A stretch of 64,000 nt of DNA. Origin: an uncultured Planctomycetales bacterium. GTDB lineage: Bacteria > Planctomycetota > Planctomycetia > Isosphaerales > Isosphaeraceae. The notes under the pieces were generated by a model. It searched no databases and was not told where the DNA came from. It was given only the letters and a program-made list of their open reading frames with translations. Position 1 is the first letter of the stretch. Each line of letters starts with the position of its first letter. Positions 62,630-64,000 of the stretch are shown here, in pieces. The DNA lies in NCBI GenBank assembly GCA_903926465.1, contig CAIYJE010000145.1, positions 62,001 through 126,000 on the forward strand, given 5' to 3'. The translations under genes were made by a program, and so were the position numbers.

Positions 62630-63708
62630 CAGGTGTACTCACCAAATCCATCCTGACCGAGCCCTTCAACCAGCATCTTAAGGCGATCGAGTTGATCCCG
62701 TTTGGCGATCAGGGTTGCGCCACCAGACTGAATCACGACCAGGTCTTCTACGCCAATCGCGGCAATCAGCCGTCCATCATCGGAAATGACCACGCTGTCA
62801 CGGGTCTCGATCAGCCGAACCGGGCCTTCGGTGACGTTATTGTGGGGGTCAACCGGCATCAGAGCCGCGAGCGACCGCCAGTCTCCCACGTCGCTCCATT
62901 CATAACCGACGTCGAGAACCACCACGTTTTCGGCCTTTTCCATGACGGCCTTGTCGATCGGAATCCTCTCCATCCGAGGATATTCGAGGTTCAGAACCTC
63001 TTCAGCCTCCGGGGTACCGGCGGCGGCAGCCACGCGGTCGATGGCGGCAGCCAGGCCAGGCCTGTGGTTCCGGAGTGCATCCAGGATGGCCTGTGCCTTC
63101 CAGACGAACACGCCGGAATTCCAGGAAAATCCCCCTTGGGCAACGAATTGTTCGGCCGTAGGCCGGTCAGGCTTTTCACGGAACTGAATCACTCGCCGGA
63201 CGCCGATTCCGTCACGGGTTTCGAGCATGTCACCGGCCTCAATGTAGCCGTAGCCCGTTTCCGCGCGAGTGGGCCGGACCCCCATGGTGACAAAGCAGGT
63301 GGGGTCATCTTCCACGATCGAGGCCGCCACACGGACCGTTTTGCGGAACGCTTCGGCGGGTTGAACCACATGATCGGCCGCCAGCACAACCAGCGTTGCA
63401 TCCGGGTCGGTCCTGGCAATCAACGCGGCCGCCAGTCCGACGCAGGCGGCGGTGTCTCTGGGGCATGGCTCGGCCACAATATTTCGGGCGGGTACGCCGG
63501 GAAGCTGGGCACTGGAAGCTACGGCCTGGTCGGCACCGGTGACCACAAGGACACGATCAGCCGGAACGAGTGGAGCGATCCGATCCACGGTTTGCTGGAG
63601 CATGGTCCGATCGCCAAACAGGCGGAGCAGTTGTTTGGGGCGGCTGCGCCGGCTTTTGGGCCAGAAACGAGTACCGCTACCGCCTGCCATCACCACTGCA
63701 TGTAACAT
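62629..63708 (-). CDS. manC: Mannose-1-phosphate guanylyltransferase
   Basis: Makes GDP-mannose from mannose-1-phosphate and GTP, feeding surface polysaccharide and glycoprotein synthesis. From the ATG at 63708 (GAGG nine bases upstream) the protein has 359 residues with the N-terminal pyrophosphorylase motif AGGSGTRFWPKSR, QLLRLFGDRT, FREKPDRPT, and the GWSDVG-like EWSDVGDWRSL. The C-terminal cupin isomerase domain of bifunctional ManC/AlgA is absent, so it is the short form. It lies downstream of the partial UDP-sugar gene and overlaps ruvX. Confidence 0.92.
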   Translation of the reverse strand: MLHAVVMAGGSGTRFWPKSRRSRPKQLLRLFGDRTMLQQTVDRIAPLVPADRVLVVTGADQAVASSAQLPGVPARNIVAEPCPRDTAACVGLAAALIARTDPDATLVVLAADHVVQPAEAFRKTVRVAASIVEDDPTCFVTMGVRPTRAETGYGYIEAGDMLETRDGIGVRRVIQFREKPDRPTAEQFVAQGGFSWNSGVFVWKAQAILDALRNHRPGLAAAIDRVAAAAGTPEAEEVLNLEYPRMERIPIDKAVMEKAENVVVLDVGYEWSDVGDWRSLAALMPVDPHNNVTEGPVRLIETRDSVVISDDGRLIAAIGVEDLVVIQSGGATLIAKRDQLDRLKMLVEGLGQDGFGEYT

Positions 63709-63786
63709 CGAATCAAGCCTCGATTGTCCGGAATTGACCAGGACCATGACTCATGAAGTTTTTTGCGTTCAGACAATCTAACACCG

Positions 63787-64000
63787 TCATCGCAGGTGAA
63801 GAGGTTGCTCCACCACAAGCCCGGCGGGGAGTTTGGATCTGAGTTCAGCACCATCCAGGGCGAACAGAGGGCTGATCTCGATTCCGAAGGGAACGGTGCC
63901 ATCGGATCGCCGCACGACCCGGGCCCCGGCGGCTTCGAGCCAGCCGGCAAACAGGTCACTCATGCGCTGGCGGACTGAAGCGGGGGAGTCTGCTCCGGTG
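63787..64000 (-). CDS. C-terminal end of a probable UDPGP-type UTP--sugar-1-phosphate uridylyltransferase
   Basis: The frame is open to the right edge, so only the last 70 residues are visible: SVRQRMSDLFAGWLEAAGA, then IEISPLFALDGAEL and a Leu-rich finish. The EISPLFALD motif and the helix before it match the C-terminus of planctomycete UDPGP-type pyrophosphorylases, which make UDP-glucose or a related nucleotide sugar. It is upstream of manC by about 80 bases and probably in the same operon. Family assignment rests on one motif region. Confidence 0.62.
   Translation of the reverse strand, partial: TGADSPASVRQRMSDLFAGWLEAAGARVVRRSDGTVPFGIEISPLFALDGAELRSKLPAGLVVEQPLHLR

Overview
The window is a 64 kb chromosomal segment of a heterotrophic bacterium of the phylum Planctomycetota, GC-rich by eye. 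The assignment rests on gene content: paired DUF1549/DUF1553 and DUF1501 proteins, a DUF1587/1592/1588/1585 c-type cytochrome with a DUF1552 partner, a heme-plus-ThuA protein, a DUF1080 protein, sugar-phosphate isomerase-like TIM barrels and a Tat-exported Gfo/Idh/MocA oxidoreductase. I cannot name the genus. There is no prophage, CRISPR array or intact insertion sequence. One RNA gene is present, a tRNA-Ser(GGA) at 12279-12365 with its own terminator.

Layout. 1-8 kb: the 3' part of a heme/ThuA protein, a Bpt/Ate aminoacyl-tRNA-protein transferase, a DUF1501-DUF1553 operon and a Bcp-type peroxiredoxin. 8-16 kb: a large SWIM/SNF2 helicase, the tRNA, two overlapping RlaP-type nucleotidyltransferases, a frameshifted ORF and a small unknown gene. 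16-24 kb: aldo/keto reductase, an orphan DUF1593 C-terminal fragment, two convergent TIM-barrel isomerases, RNase D, two alpha/beta hydrolases, an exported protein with a TolR/ExbD-like end, and RpiA. 24-28 kb: a four-gene operon of YjhG-type sugar-acid dehydratase, zinc-ribbon protein, KynB-like cyclase and small membrane protein. 29-29.7 kb: a toxin-antitoxin pair whose PIN toxin is frameshifted at a four-copy GGCT repeat. 29.8-39.4 kb: surface cytochrome genes in which a DUF1592-DUF1552 pair lies between a DUF1549 and a DUF1501 gene on the other strand.

40.4-52.8 kb is the most distinctive part: up to seven same-strand genes, several with overlapping ends. They encode a squalene-cyclase-like alpha/alpha-repeat protein with HEAT repeats, a single-span membrane protein, an FHA-membrane-beta-propeller protein, a TPR-like protein fused to an ABC-type peptide-binding domain, and a large exported protein, preceded by a DUF1080 protein and a small unknown. 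No transporter or kinase is encoded beside them. I propose it as a candidate uncharacterised envelope system.

53-64 kb is mostly housekeeping: a beta-propeller protein overlapping thiO, a Gfo/Idh/MocA oxidoreductase, a metallophosphoesterase, a DtxR/MntR regulator, an RlmI-like methyltransferase with a repetitive N-terminus, clpS, a YeeZ-like epimerase, and an operon running from the 3' end of a probable UDP-sugar pyrophosphorylase through manC to ruvX.
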